Positions 1 to 10,059 of a stretch of DNA of 64,000 nucleotides are shown piece by piece. The notes beneath the pieces were generated by a model that saw only the letters and a list, made by a program, of their open reading frames with translations, made no database searches and was not told the DNA's origin. The stretch is taken from the NCBI GenBank assembly GCA_033964015.1, contig CM066914.1, positions 32,843,492-32,907,491 of the forward strand, read 5' to 3'. Source of the DNA: Scolanthus callimorphus (Eukaryota > Cnidaria > Anthozoa > Actiniaria > Edwardsiidae). Made by a program: the position numbers and the translations under genes. Each line of letters opens with the position of its first letter. Positions within the stretch are counted from its first letter, which is position 1.

Positions 1-473
1 AAAATGCGACGTCTTCTGTCCACACTTTAGGCCCGTATCGTTTCATCTTTCGCGCAAAACGAAGCCTTTTCTTTTTGTCCTTGTGGTTTATAATGCCCTT
101 TTTCCGAGCTTGTCTATATTTATATCCGAGCCTTCCCATTGTTCTTTGCACTGTCCTTAATGATGCCACCTTCTCTTTAATTCCCGCTCTTTCTTGTACT
201 CTCTTAGCTGTGAAATTCCCTTCTTTCTCCCTTAACTCCAGCAGACAGCGCTCCACGTGACGTTCGTTGCGCACGCACAATTTCCGTGGTCGACCTCCCG
301 CATGTTTTTTGTTCTCTTTAGCCTTATTTTTCTGGCATTTCACAATCCTGTACACGGTTTTCCTTGAAACGTTAAACCTCTTGCATATTGCTTTGATTGA
401 TTCTTGCTTGTCTTCGCGCAAAAACGTAATGTATGCCCTTGTAAAGTCATCTATGCGACCTCGAAAAACCATC
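1..473 (-). CDS. Tc1/mariner-type transposase, N-terminal part, cut by the window edge
   Basis: Reading the minus strand from an ATG at 473 gives an open frame with no stop down to base 1, about 157 codons. The N-terminal half looks like the bipartite paired-like DNA-binding region of Tc1/mariner transposases: a first helix-turn-helix around residues 18-40 (motif AICKRFNVSRKTVYRIV), a basic GRPRK-type hinge, and a second helix-turn-helix around residues 90-115 (motif KRVQERAG, then SLRTVQRTM). The frame then runs into the segment KVWTEDVAF, where the DDE/D catalytic domain normally begins, and is cut by the edge, so catalytic residues cannot be judged. The predicted role is to bind the terminal inverted repeats and cut the element for cut-and-paste transposition at TA sites. 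No break is seen in the visible part. The family is recognised by pattern and was not searched. Confidence 0.75.
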
Positions 474-669
474 TTTCTTGTTTCACTTTCGAACGAAAAT
501 TAGGCGCGAGCACGAAAACGTCACTATCATGGCTGATTCCATATAAGGAGATCTACACATACCGTCAAACGATACCATTCCAAAGGACTCTCTAAGGTGC
601 TTTTATAAATACCTGAACTACAATTTAAGTCAACACTAAATACCTATAATTTGCCTTATTCCGAAAATA

Positions 670-966
670 CAATCCCCGCCAAAACTGTTGACCCATTTTG
701 CAAAATCGGTGCCCCTACTGGCGGATATGGGTGCCTATCAATACAACTCCGCTCTGCCACGCCCATTTCCCCCCTCCCCCCTAAACCAATGTTGTAGTCC
801 TAGGGCTGAACCTTGCCTATCGCATGCTGCTAATAGTAACTCAACATTGGTACGGGGGGAGGGGGGAGGGGAGTTTGTTTTTGTAGGGTGCGTGATTGTT
901 AGGCATGGGATTTACAGTTGATGTTCCATAACCGGGTAATGGGTCAACTAGTTTTGGCGCGGATTG
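670..966. mobile_element. TA-flanked MITE, 297 bp
   Basis: The ends are inverted copies of about 30 bp: the left reads CAATCCCCGCCAAAACT then GTTGACCCATT, and the right reads its reverse complement with a few changes. Both ends are bordered by TA (668-669 and 967-968), the target duplication expected of Tc1/mariner-type transposition. The interior holds C-rich and G-rich stretches and no convincing coding frame. Whether the transposase fragment at 1-473 could mobilise it cannot be told, because that element's own ends are not visible. Confidence 0.75.
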
Positions 967-1600
967 TAGCTAGAGTAGCGTACAGTAGCTTAGAGTAGCG
1001 AAGGTAGCCAGAGTAGCGATGGTAGCCTAGCTAGAGTTGCGTACAGTAGCTTAGAGTAGCTTAGGTAGCGATCGTAGAGAGAGTGTAGCGATGGTAGCCT
1101 AGCTAGAGTAGCGACAGTAGCCTAGAGTAGAATAGGTAGCGATGGTAGAGAGAGTAGCGATGGTAGCTAGCTAGAGTAGCTTAGTAGCCATTGTAGCAAT
1201 AGTAGCCATGGTAGCAATAGGCAATTGTAGCAATAGTAGCTATGGTAGCCATGATAGCAATGGTAGCTATTGTAGCTATGGTAGCTATTGTAGCTATGGT
1301 AGCCATGGTAGCTATGGTAGCCATTGTAGCGGTGGTAGCTATGGTAGCTATGGTAGCCATGGTAGCCATGGTAGCTATGGTAGCTATGGTAGCTATGGTA
1401 GCTATGGTAGCCATGGTAGCTATGGTAGCTATGGTAGCCATGGTAGCTATTGTAGCCATGGTAGCTATGGTAGCCATGGTAGCTATTGTAGCCATGGTAG
1501 CCATGGTAGCTATTGTAGCGATTGGGTAACCATAGTAGCTACTATGTGGTTGTAGTGATTGCTACTAAGATTGCTACAGTAGCGAGAGAAGCTATATTAG
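967..1600. repeat. GGTAGC-based minisatellite array
   Basis: The core (about 1185-1530) is made of 9-bp units of the form GGTAGCYAT. It is preceded by a looser array (967-1185) built on TAGAGTAGC, GTAGCTTAG and GGTAGCCTAG variants. Because the unit is 9 bp, it is open in several frames on both strands, giving false Gly-Ser-Tyr, Met-Val-Ala and Met-Ala-Thr repeat proteins. The array starts at the right TA of the MITE at 670-966. Confidence 0.9.
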
Positions 1601-1659
1601 CTTAGATTATGCCTAGTGCATACATTTAAAACAATAGATCATTTGCTATTTGAAAGTAT

Positions 1660-1812
1660 GATTAGTCGATATCTTTAAAAAATGTAATCCTCTCTTTACT
1701 CCCTAAGCCTTATGAGTCGATATATTTAAAAAAATGTAATCCTCTCTTATTCCCTAAGCCTTATGAGTCGATATCTTTAAAAAAATTTAATCCGCTCTTA
1801 TTCCCTAAGCGA
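1660..1812. repeat. Three tandem copies of a ~60-bp unit
   Basis: Three successive copies share GAGTCGATATCTTTAAAAA and TCCTCTCTTATTCCCTAAGC, beginning near 1660, 1710 and 1766. No coding potential is seen. The stretch from 1,812 to 2,890 holds only AT-rich sequence, a short G-run at about 2389 with the shared flank 'TTTCCTGCACAGCA' (also found beside the G-run at 17,768), and no supported gene. Confidence 0.75.
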
Positions 1813-2895
1813 AGGATGCGCCTCGCGATTGTTGCCTTTGCTTTTTCGCTCTATTCTAATAATAATTGTATAAGCCACTTATTGTTACTACGTCGGATTG
1901 GACAAGCCTAATTTTAACTGTAGTTGCATAGAAATTGCAGGAAAGTGTTAGAAGTTTGCTCATAGTATATTAGATTTGTATTTTTTCTTCCCCAAAAGCT
2001 GAATAATTCATTAAAAATCTTAGAATTTGTTGCTCGTACTTTTTCATTTTCATAGGGAAAACTTTCCATTGTTTGGTGATTAATTGATGCTAATACGAGG
2101 TCTATTACATTATTCATCAATAGGGGGAGCCACTTGTTTCCCCTACCCTCCTTCCCCCTCCTGTTCTTTTAAAAATTTTTAATATCATCTAATGAGACAC
2201 AAGTACACAGCATTTGATAATTATCGCCATATTTATTATTGTATAACTAAAGTACATTACAGGTGTGTTCTCTGTACTTCTTTGTTACAACGTGCACTAG
2301 TCACAATAATCATCAGATTTTCTTTTAATGTAATTAACAGTCCTACTAATCTACAGGCTCAATTAGGGGCCTACCATTTACTTCTGAGGGGGGGGGGAAA
2401 TTTTAAATATCCTGCACTTCCGAAAGGTCCGAAAAAAATTTCCTGCACAGCATTTTTGTCACAATCCTCAGCTAATTTTACTACATAAATATCATACAAT
2501 GTCTCAAAATAGATTTGATTGTTATTTGTAAATTCAAACTGCAAAAAAACAACATGTTTGTTTTTCTTATGAAAACATAGTTTATGTTTCATGTTTATGC
2601 TTGCAGAATTTATGTTTTTGGGCCCTCTCATTTTAGCCGTATCCCAGCGAGGTTAAAACGAAAACATATTTTCCCCCAAGAACATAAACTATGTTACTAT
2701 TATTATAACTTTCGAGAGCATTTATAGCTACATCACTTAACGCCTAATACTCGCGTAGGCTAATATATTGTTCATTATAGCCACATGCTCGCCAAAGTTT
2801 TAATAATTCTCAATACTACACTTCCTATCTATGATTACACGGATCAAAATGCTACGCTCCTGCAGTCCGGGAACTCCGTTGTACCAGATCATCCC

Positions 2896-2956
2896 CTAAC
2901 ACTTGCATTTACTGCAAGTGAATGTCGAGGGCTCCTCCGTTAGTCCTACACACACG
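2896..2956 (-). CDS. Last coding exon of the PHD-finger gene (second half of PHD)
   Basis: An acceptor (TTTTTCAG) precedes this short exon. Joined in phase 2 to the exon at 3085-3237, it supplies the fourth to last zinc ligands of a PHD finger: after CDSCEKWSH come YVC and, 15 residues on, CSKC, followed by a TAG stop. The spacing Cys-x2-Cys, His-x2-Cys, Cys-x2-Cys is that of a canonical PHD (C4HC3) finger. The reading frame and splice phase support each other, so the exon is unlikely to be chance. Confidence 0.65.
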
Positions 2957-3084
2957 CTGAAAAATGAAATAAAGAAGCAATAGGATATATGCTTTATCCC
3001 TTTTATTTTATTGACTTTGTTTACAACTATAATCGTTACTTGTTTTTTTCATATTACTGCAAGTGATTATTTTTGTTTACTTAC

Positions 3085-3237
3085 TAGTGGCTCCATTTCT
3101 CACATGAGTCGCACTGGACCCATTGGTCGTGTTTTTGCCTCTTTTTGACTTAACAGCCGGGGCTTTGAATTTCCTACATACTGCACACACGTCGTCTTCG
3201 TCATCTTCATCTTCATCTTCCTTTTCAAGTCTCGACG
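3085..3237 (-). CDS. Acidic exon with first half of a C-terminal PHD finger
   Basis: The exon begins after a TTTTTTAG acceptor in phase 1. It encodes a run of about twelve acidic residues, then CAVC and a basic linker. A strong GTAAGTA donor follows at its end. The zinc ligands WVQCDSCEKWSH are in a frame shifted by one base from the acidic part. The slip falls near a run of five A's (about 3125), so a one-base loss or an assembly error most simply explains it. PHD fingers usually read histone H3 tails, and they also occur at the C-termini of several animal transposon proteins. With the exon at 2896-2956 a full C4HC3 finger can be traced. Confidence 0.65.
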
Positions 3238-4368
3238 CTAAAAAAAATTTACACAATTTTTTGTTTAAGCATTAAATAAGGTACAGTAAATGTCTCAACA
3301 ATTTGCAAAACATTTAACAATTTTCCTTTTATTCAGAAAACACAAAAAGTTCATCAAAGATCGAAATTGTAAACAGTACTGTGCGCGCTGATTAGCTTAA
3401 ATGAACTGCTTACTGCACTATCTCTATTGTCAAGTGTTTTTTAGTTATTATTTTACAACATTTATACTTGATTACATATGAAAAGCACAGTAAAAAAAAC
3501 TACTATATGCAGGGATTTGTGTTGTTATTTTTTGCGCTGCACAACTTCTGTCGTTACTTATATTTTCCAACTATCTCGCATGGGCAATTGTTTAGCTCAA
3601 TACAACAAATGTATAGTTTTATAGATTCCACTGTTGCTCTCGTACAGACTTATTTAGCCAATCAGAAACGTTTGCGCATCAACCCTATTATGTAGTATAG
3701 ACAGATAATTGTAATGATAGTGGCAGTGTCAGTGGTATTGCTGATAAACAAAAGTGGAAAAATAAACAATAACAAACCTACCTTTACTAGGTCTTGGTAG
3801 CACAGACATTGTTCCCGATACGCCACCAAAGTCCAACGCCCTTCTTATCGTCGGACCTATTAAAGGAAACTCGTTAATGCAACTCCATTGTACTTCATAG
3901 GTTTTGTTGTGTATGCAACATATACGTGTATGCGAGAAATATTTCATTCCCTAAGCCAAGATCGTTTTTCCACTACAGTATGATACTGCCTTTCTGCATC
4001 GTGCATCATCGTGCATCACTCTTAAATTTAATTTATTCGCAATCATTTCTCTCTTTATTGCAAAACCTTTTATACCACGTCACCTGCATTTAGCCCTTTA
4101 TTCCAATTACCTTTCATTACATCAGCTGCATGTGTCGTGCCAGTCGCGTGTCTTGTGTCCTTCTCTGAGAAAAGAAAAGGAAATTCTAGCTCTCGCCGTT
4201 CAAGTAAACAACCGTTTAAGCTTTTTTAAAGTAAAATGCAAAGTTAAATGCACATTGTTTGTTCTAGCTTTCCTTTTCCTCCCTTCTGTGTTTTCATACT
4301 GAAATCATTTTCGAGAAACTACTTTATCATATAATCAGCAGATCATTGAAGGTCTTTCTTAAGGATCG

Positions 4369-4628
4369 CCCCATTTAAGGTAATCCAAGCAGATCTTGTA
4401 TTCCGGATTGCAGCACTTGTATTCCGTATTCCAACCTACTGGATTCCGGATTCCATACAAGTGGATTCCGGATTCCATAACTATCCGAATAAATTCTTGG
4501 ATTCCAGATTCTCAAGGCGTTTGGATTCTGGATTCCTGCTATATTGATTCCGGATTCCATTGTAGGGATTCCGGATTCCAAACCTAACAAAAAGTCGGAT
4601 TCCGGATTCTGGATTACCTTACATGGGG
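4369..4628. mobile_element. MITE with CCCCATNTAAGGTAATCC termini, 260 bp
   Basis: The left end CCCCATTTAAGGTAATCC is matched by the reverse complement of the right end with one mismatch over 18 bp. The interior is almost entirely repeats of ATTCCGGATTCC-like units, so the element is also a small satellite. No clear target duplication is visible. Confidence 0.75.
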
Positions 4629-4969
4629 TGATAAGGAGAAGTCTAAAATAGATGCTTTTTATTCCTTCACCCCCATTACTGAACCAATCCTGCTGCCTGG
4701 GCTCTGTTCGCTGGGAACTAATACACCACTACTTATTTGGTGGTACATTTCTACAAGCAACCTGAGCCAATCATGAATATCTGATACAGTATTACATTAG
4801 ATAAATTATTGATGTACGATGGGTGCGAGCACAAAAATCCTATTTATTTTTTTCTCCATTAAAATACTTAACAGTTATTCCTGCATATAGTGATAAAAAG
4901 TTAGAGTAATAAATGTTACTGCTTCTTGTTTCTTATGTTTGATCTTAGCTGTATATAACAAAAATTACC

Positions 4970-5012
4970 TTCCACAGCATCCACGTCACATGTGCTGTCT
5001 TTGTCTCCTTCC
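4970..5012 (-). CDS. Small acidic exon of the PHD-finger gene
   Basis: This 43-nt segment lies between a CTTTACAG acceptor and a GTAATT donor. It reads EGDKDSTCDVDAVE in phase 0 and ends in phase 1, which fits the next exon at 3085-3237. It does not fit the upstream exon at 5791-5841, so an exon may be missing between them. It is short, so confidence is limited. Confidence 0.35.
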
Positions 5013-5122
5013 TGTAAAGCTGTGTATTGTATAAATTTAATTGTTATATAGCGAGTGCTCACTTCAACCGAGCGCGCGCTCTTATTGGCTAAATCAAGGT
5101 CACGTGGTGAAGTACAAATCAA

Positions 5123-5176
5123 ATATTCCCCGATCAGTCAATATTTCGAAAAATTATTGACTGGTCGGGGAATATT
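5123..5176. repeat. Hairpin inverted repeat (foldback)
   Basis: The segment ATATTCCCCGATCAGTCAAT is followed after a short spacer by its near-perfect reverse complement (one G/A change). Arms are about 24 bp with a 5-6 base loop. It is likely a small foldback MITE or a remnant of one. Confidence 0.7.
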
Positions 5177-5418
5177 GCTTTCGCGCGTCGCGTTTGAGAG
5201 CGGGAAAAAAGAGAAAGTTAATTGTAAACACGCGAGTCTTTTTAAAAACCTTTGCTAATTTTGATAAGTTTTTGCTAATTCAAGAAAATTGTGTTGTTTA
5301 TGAGTGTTTTCCCTTTACCCGATGCAGTCGCGCGCAAACTTTGTAACTTTTCTTTTCATTCTTGAAATACATTTGTTTTGACTTAATAATTGCAGTATAT
5401 TTTCTGCTATATAACAAA

Positions 5419-5561
5419 ACACTTAATGACTACTCCCTCGGGAAACACCAGTTTTGTTTCCCTCGAATCTCGATGTTTCCCTCTACTTCGTCTCGGGAAA
5501 CATCGAGATTCTCGGGAAACAAAAGTAACTGATGTTTCCCTCGGGAGCAGTCATTAAGTGT
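5419..5561. mobile_element. Palindromic MITE with ACACTTAATGAC ends, 143 bp
   Basis: The arms begin ACACTTAATGACTRCTCCC and pair across most of the length, including the interior motifs GGGAAACA and TCGAGATTCTCGGGAAAC. The whole unit can fold into one long stem. No coding content. Confidence 0.8.
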
Positions 5562-5790
5562 ATAATATTCTATTAACATGCAAATCCATCAGATTATGTC
5601 CAACATTTACTGCTTGTGTATTACAGATTGTACTTACTGTGTGTTTTATTAATTATACTACATGTGTTTTATTAATTGTACTACTATGTGTTTTATTAAT
5701 TGTACTACTATGTGTTTTATTTTGTATGTTTAGCGGGCAATTGTGTGTAAAAGTACTCAAGAAAAAAGGAGACAATCATCCAGAAATTAC

Positions 5791-5841
5791 CCTCCTGCTC
5801 TTCGTCAACATCAGATAGGTTTTCATCGCCCTCATCCAAGT
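5791..5841 (-). CDS. Acidic exon of the PHD-finger gene
   Basis: A 51-nt segment between a TTTGTAATAG acceptor and a GTAATT donor reads DLDEGDENLSDVDEEQEG with the phase-1 bases on both sides. Being symmetric (1-1), it fits both the exon at 6847-6915 and further phase-1 exons. It probably belongs to an acidic linker before the PHD finger. Confidence 0.45.
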
Positions 5842-5849
5842 CTATTACA

Positions 5850-6840
5850 AAGCAAGTTACAATGAACATGTTATTTTGTCGAGCTCCAAGAAGAAGAGTT
5901 CAAAAAACGGGTTTTTCATTTTCTCGTCACCTCGCAGGGGAGGCTGTAGTTACGTAAACATGCAAAGCATGGTTTGGAAATACTCAAGGAAACGAATGCC
6001 GTTGTTTTTGACAGATTCCACAGGTTACCCAAGCTCTGAGTCTGTATTTCTATTTAAGCTTCATAATGCTAAATTTTTTCACACGTAATTTTACCACTCA
6101 ATAACACTATACAAATTATCTTATATTTCTGTCCTAAAACAGCCCTCAAAAGCTGTTTAATTTAACTTTATCAGGCTAATAGAAACTCATAGCTTGAGTC
6201 ACCTGTGCAGATACGTTTTAAAAAAGCGAGATTAAGCTACTTTTATGTACGCGTGCGCTCCATTTCATCCAATCAGCGAAGGCCCTCAAATTGATGTCAC
6301 CATAGCTTGCGAGGCACGGGACCTGTGGGTTCGAGAATGCAAATTACAGCAACTTACACGTTAAATGTCTTTGTGCAAGGCGATATCCTGAGTTTATCCC
6401 CTGTGTAATAAATAAAAGTTTGATTTTGTAGACTTGTTAGATTATCATAAAGAATTTCTTTACGTATTCTTTTCTATTTGTTTACATGCTACTGCTAAAC
6501 TAGGATACATGTAGTATAGTAGTATTGTTTTGTTAAGTACGTATTTTCTAGAGAATTTATATAAAATTAATTATTCCTTCCGCCTGTTAGATCCAAAAGC
6601 GTTATTTTTGTACATTTTTACGCTTTAGTATCGATCGTGCAATTATTAAGCTAGTTTTGAAATACTTTAATGAAGTTTGAAATATCTATGCTAAGTGCCT
6701 TCAGGTTGATTAGTATAGTTAACAATGCTCATCTACCTACATAGATTATCGTTGTACGAATCAATAAATTATTTCAGTCTACCGTTGTTTTTCTACCGTC
6801 AGCGCTTTCTAAATTCATCAAAAAGGATAACATAAATATA
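5850..6840. other. No gene recognised
   Basis: AT-rich sequence without a long frame. Small open frames here have no acceptor/donor support and no recognisable motif. It is probably intron of the minus-strand gene. Confidence 0.5.
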
Positions 6841-6846
6841 AATAAC

Positions 6847-6915
6847 CTCTTCGAAAATTCTCTTTCTCCTTGGTGTCAGCATGCTTCTCTGCGTCTTCGA
6901 TCCTGGTGATAGTTC
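6847..6915 (-). CDS. Charged exon of the PHD-finger gene
   Basis: A 69-nt segment after a TTTAACAG acceptor reads in phase 1 as a highly charged helix-like stretch (TRIEDAEKHADTKEKENFRR) and ends in phase 1 before a weak GTTATT donor. It is symmetric with its neighbours. The donor is not consensus, so this is tentative. Confidence 0.35.
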
Positions 6916-7197
6916 CTGTTAAAGTTCAAAAATTCTGTTAAGGAAGTAGCAGCTTGAACATGATGTCTTGCACCTTCGCATTTTCTAATAACCTTTTTAG
7001 TCTTTTGTCGTACAGACAGTCAGACTCTTTTATTTGCACCCTAACTTGTGAACCAGTACATTATTCAGTGGTAAGTCCAACAAATGTGAGTTTAAAAATG
7101 CTTAAAATCAAACTTAAAATCCAATCGAAGGTTTAGAATTGAATGCTTACAATTATAGTTTCAGTCAAGATTCATTCGTCCATGCGAGCATCCCCAA

Positions 7198-7225
<28 letters not shown>
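7198..7225. repeat. Poly-C tract (28 C)
   Basis: An uninterrupted run of C followed by TCCCC. It is one of many long G/C homopolymers in this otherwise AT-rich window. Confidence 0.95.
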
Positions 7226-7228
<3 letters not shown>

Positions 7229-7492
7229 CCAATCCCCGAGCGGATGACAACGTACCACCTGCAGCAAACAGGTGGGCACAGGGTTTGCTTATTGTTTTTA
7301 ATAATTTTTTATACTTACGTCAATTATGTTAGGTTGTGCCTCGTCTTTATTATCTTCTTGGTTAAAATCTGCCTCTAAATAGAGTCAATAGGCATACCAT
7401 AATTGTTCGTCAAACATCAAAAGATTACGTTTATACTCAAACCATGTTTACTAATGCAATAATTAGCTGTTATTTTTTGTTGTCCCCTTTAC

Positions 7493-7630
7493 CGTTAACA
7501 TGTGTCTTTACTTCTTCAATGAGGTTTTCCAACTCTAGCTTTTCTTCATCTGTTAGGTCAGCCTTCATCTCTCCTCCATTTCCTCCTTTGTAAGGTTCTC
7601 CTGGATCTGTTATTTGCCCATAGCTACAAG
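7493..7630 (-). CDS. Exon of the PHD-finger gene, acidic
   Basis: A 138-nt open segment lies between a CTTTTTCAG acceptor and a GTAAAG donor. Read in phase 1 (from the exon at 7777-7972) it begins ACSYGQITDPGEPYKGG and ends with a helix-like LTDEEKLELENLIEEVK. Phase is 1 on both sides. No domain was recognised. Confidence 0.55.
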
Positions 7631-7776
7631 CTGAAAAAGTTATCAATATTTTTGTATTGTATGCTTTTAAAAATCACTTATAGGAACTTTTTACCGTGTT
7701 CCTCTCCAATAATTTGTCAGCCAAAGGAGCTTTTGTGGAGCTTTTTACACATAGAAAGAAAGTCGTCTTGCCTTAC

Positions 7777-7972
7777 CAAAGTCTATGTGTCGCAAAATTC
7801 TTTCGTCAAACATATCCCTCGGGAACTTGTAGCATTTCTTGCTAACCGTTACTCCCGGTTCTCTGTTTTTTACTTCTCCGAAAGTAACACCATCCTTTGC
7901 AGCGAAGTAGGTTGCGCTCTTCGTACCAGAGCTTGTGTCGCAGTTTTTCTTTGTGATAGCTTTTTTTGCCTC
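7777..7972 (-). CDS. Exon of the PHD-finger gene, unknown domain
   Basis: A 196-nt segment follows a GGTTTTTAG acceptor and ends before a GTAAGG donor. It is fully open in phase 0 to 1 and encodes about 65 residues rich in Lys, with two Cys residues and the C-terminal motif PRDMFDERILRHIDFG. It joins in frame to 8148-8261 upstream and 7493-7630 downstream. Function unknown. Confidence 0.6.
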
Positions 7973-8147
7973 CTAAAAACCAAAACAACAACAATTACAA
8001 TTGCAGTAACAATTGTAATGGCCACTAATGAGGGGTAATTACAATTCTCTTATGAATACCCATCCCTATTCCTGTGATTGACTATGACTATTTATATGTC
8101 TTTTCATATTCACACTAATTCGCAGAACAATGGGTTTGGATACCCAC

Positions 8148-8261
8148 CTCCTTGCTAATGGTCGGAAAATCATCGAAGGTAGCAACTGAAACTGCGATTG
8201 CTTTCACTTTTTTTCCATTTTCCATCTTTACTTCCGTTTGCGGTAATATCCACTTAAGCGC
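8148..8261 (-). CDS. Exon of the PHD-finger gene
   Basis: A 114-nt exon (38 codons, phase 0 to 0) with a TTTTTCCAG acceptor and a GTGGGT donor. It starts ALKWILPQTEVKMENGKK and ends FDDFPTISKE. It is in frame with both neighbouring exons. No family recognised. Confidence 0.6.
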
Positions 8262-8551
8262 CTGGAAAAAGAAATATTCGGTTTTATTTCATTCTTAAAA
8301 AGCCATGTCAACTTTTAGCCTCCACGATTGGACGTAATGGTTTTCGTGTTCATTGAAAAATGACTAGCATTTACAAAGAAACACAGGTTATTGAAATGGG
8401 TACTTCTCTCTGTATTGCTAAGCGCACATAACAACTGCATATAATTATTCGTATTATTATATTATCTGTATCGATCTCAGCAGGAATACCCCTCGCGTTC
8501 CTAGAAGTATTCCTGTACCGCTACTGTTTACCACCTGTTCTTTAGGCTTAC

Positions 8552-8695
8552 CCAGCCACCGCCTGCTAGCCTCCATTGGATCTCCTCTTGCAGCCGTTCT
8601 ATGACAGGCTGCTCATCATTGCGAGGAGTGTTGCATTCCACGAGATGCTGCATCGTGCCCTCAAGGTCCGGATCCAAGCCTGACGTTATATGTAC
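8552..8695 (-). CDS. Exon of the PHD-finger gene
   Basis: A 144-nt exon (48 codons, phase 0 to 0) between a TTTTAAAG acceptor and a GTAAGC donor. It contains a charged helix-like segment (PVIERLQEEIQWRLAGGG). It is in frame with 8148-8261. The join to the upstream exon at 9637-9789 does not match in phase, so an exon between them is probably missing. Confidence 0.55.
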
Positions 8696-9636
8696 CTTTA
8701 AAATTAAGATGTATATGATAGTCTTCTGTCAGACGCAATCCCTTTATTACTTTGCGAACGTTAATGTGGCAAACCTGTAAACCGTTTTTCGAATTGCAAA
8801 CCATTCTAGATAATTTTTTAATTTAAATACGTGAACTACCGTGCGGCCATTAGTAATTTAGTGTTTTGAAGTATTTCGTTCTCATTATTTTCGCAATTTT
8901 AAGAAAACTTTTTATATTTAAATCATTGCTTTAGAGTAAGATAACAACAGCTGGCTGTCTCCATAAGACACCATCATTTTTTTTTTCTGCGTGATCATTG
9001 CAAACAACAGGCCCGTAGCCAGGGAGGGTGCACCCTCCCACGGCTACAGAAAGGTCCACATTTAAGGATTTTAAAACACAGTTTTAGTGACTAAATGGGC
9101 CAAACACACACACACATACGCACACACACACACACACACGCACAAAAAGATCCCTTGCTACCTGCCTGTAACAACAGATCTAATGTAAATTTTTTCATCG
9201 TTTTATTTCCGTGTAATTAACTTAGATTGCACAACACATGCGGTTACAGTAAAAATAATGAAGGCTATCCTCTATAGTTGAATACTCCTTTACTGGATTA
9301 TATTCAATCCAAAAATGCATTTTTCAATTCAAAATTTAAAATGTTATAGCCATTCTCTAACTCGTAACTCGTTCTCTATCTGTGAGTTCAAGGCAACGCA
9401 TCCCCTTTTGAGAAAAAGCGCGCAAAATCTTCGAGGACAGGCACGCAGGCGCCAAAGTGTAAATAAACGTGCGTTGCAATTGAATAATCGTAGACAAAAA
9501 AAACGAGTTTCGGTTTGTAACGGCTATTACATTTTTGGATTAAACAGTGAAATATTTAATTGAACATTGAATTCTCTAGGGGAGTGGGCACGCTATCCAA
9601 TATATAAGCCAGTAATAGCTACTTCTATATACTTAC

Positions 9637-9789
9637 TATACAGTGTACAGAAAGCAGTATACTCGCTCCCTTGTACCAACGAAGTTGCTGTCCTGGTAAG
9701 AGTCGCTTTAATATAAGCTTCATACTTTTCGCTATTTCCTCGTTGCTTAATAACGCGTGGTACCGCATTACCCAAGCTATAAGCAAGCC
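9637..9789 (-). CDS. Exon of the minus-strand gene, unknown domain
   Basis: A segment after an ATTCATAG acceptor reads LAYSLGNAVPRVIKQRGN and continues open for about 50 codons to a strong GTAAGTA donor. The mix of small and charged residues looks coding. Phase does not clearly match its neighbours, so its place in the gene is uncertain. Confidence 0.45.
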
Positions 9790-9829
9790 CTATGAATTAA
9801 AAATGAAGAAGTCCAGTAAGAGGCTCTCG

Positions 9830-10056
9830 TTTCTGTCTTGCAAGTCAGTGAATGCTGATGTACATTTTACCATTAACGCATCTTCATAAAAATATCTTAC
9901 TCTGTTAAGGCTTATAAGATCAGTGAGCTCTGCCAAGCCCTCTTCTTCGTTTTCTGCGAACTCTTTATCTTTCACATAGTCTAAGCGAATGACACGTCCA
10001 TCGATTCTACAAGCACAACGCAGTGGTAGTGATATCTGGTTACCATACAACATCAA
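9830..10056 (-). CDS. Candidate exon, acidic segment
   Basis: A minus-strand open frame from about 10056 contains RLDYVKDKEFAENEEEG and LTDLISLNRVRYFYEDALM. A possible GTAAAA donor lies after ALM (about 9868), and a possible acceptor (GGTAACCAG) about 30 bases into the frame. The composition is protein-like, but boundaries are guesses and no family was recognised. Confidence 0.35.
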
Positions 10057-10059
10057 ACC

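Noticed and set aside
1181..1555. Long frames coding Gly-Ser-Tyr/His or Met-Val-Ala repeats
   Set aside because: They result from a 9-bp minisatellite that is open in several frames on both strands; there is no start context or splice support.
7139..7378. Proline-rich frame PPPPPPPPP
   Set aside because: It is the translation of the poly-C tract; it lies in a predicted intron of the minus-strand gene.
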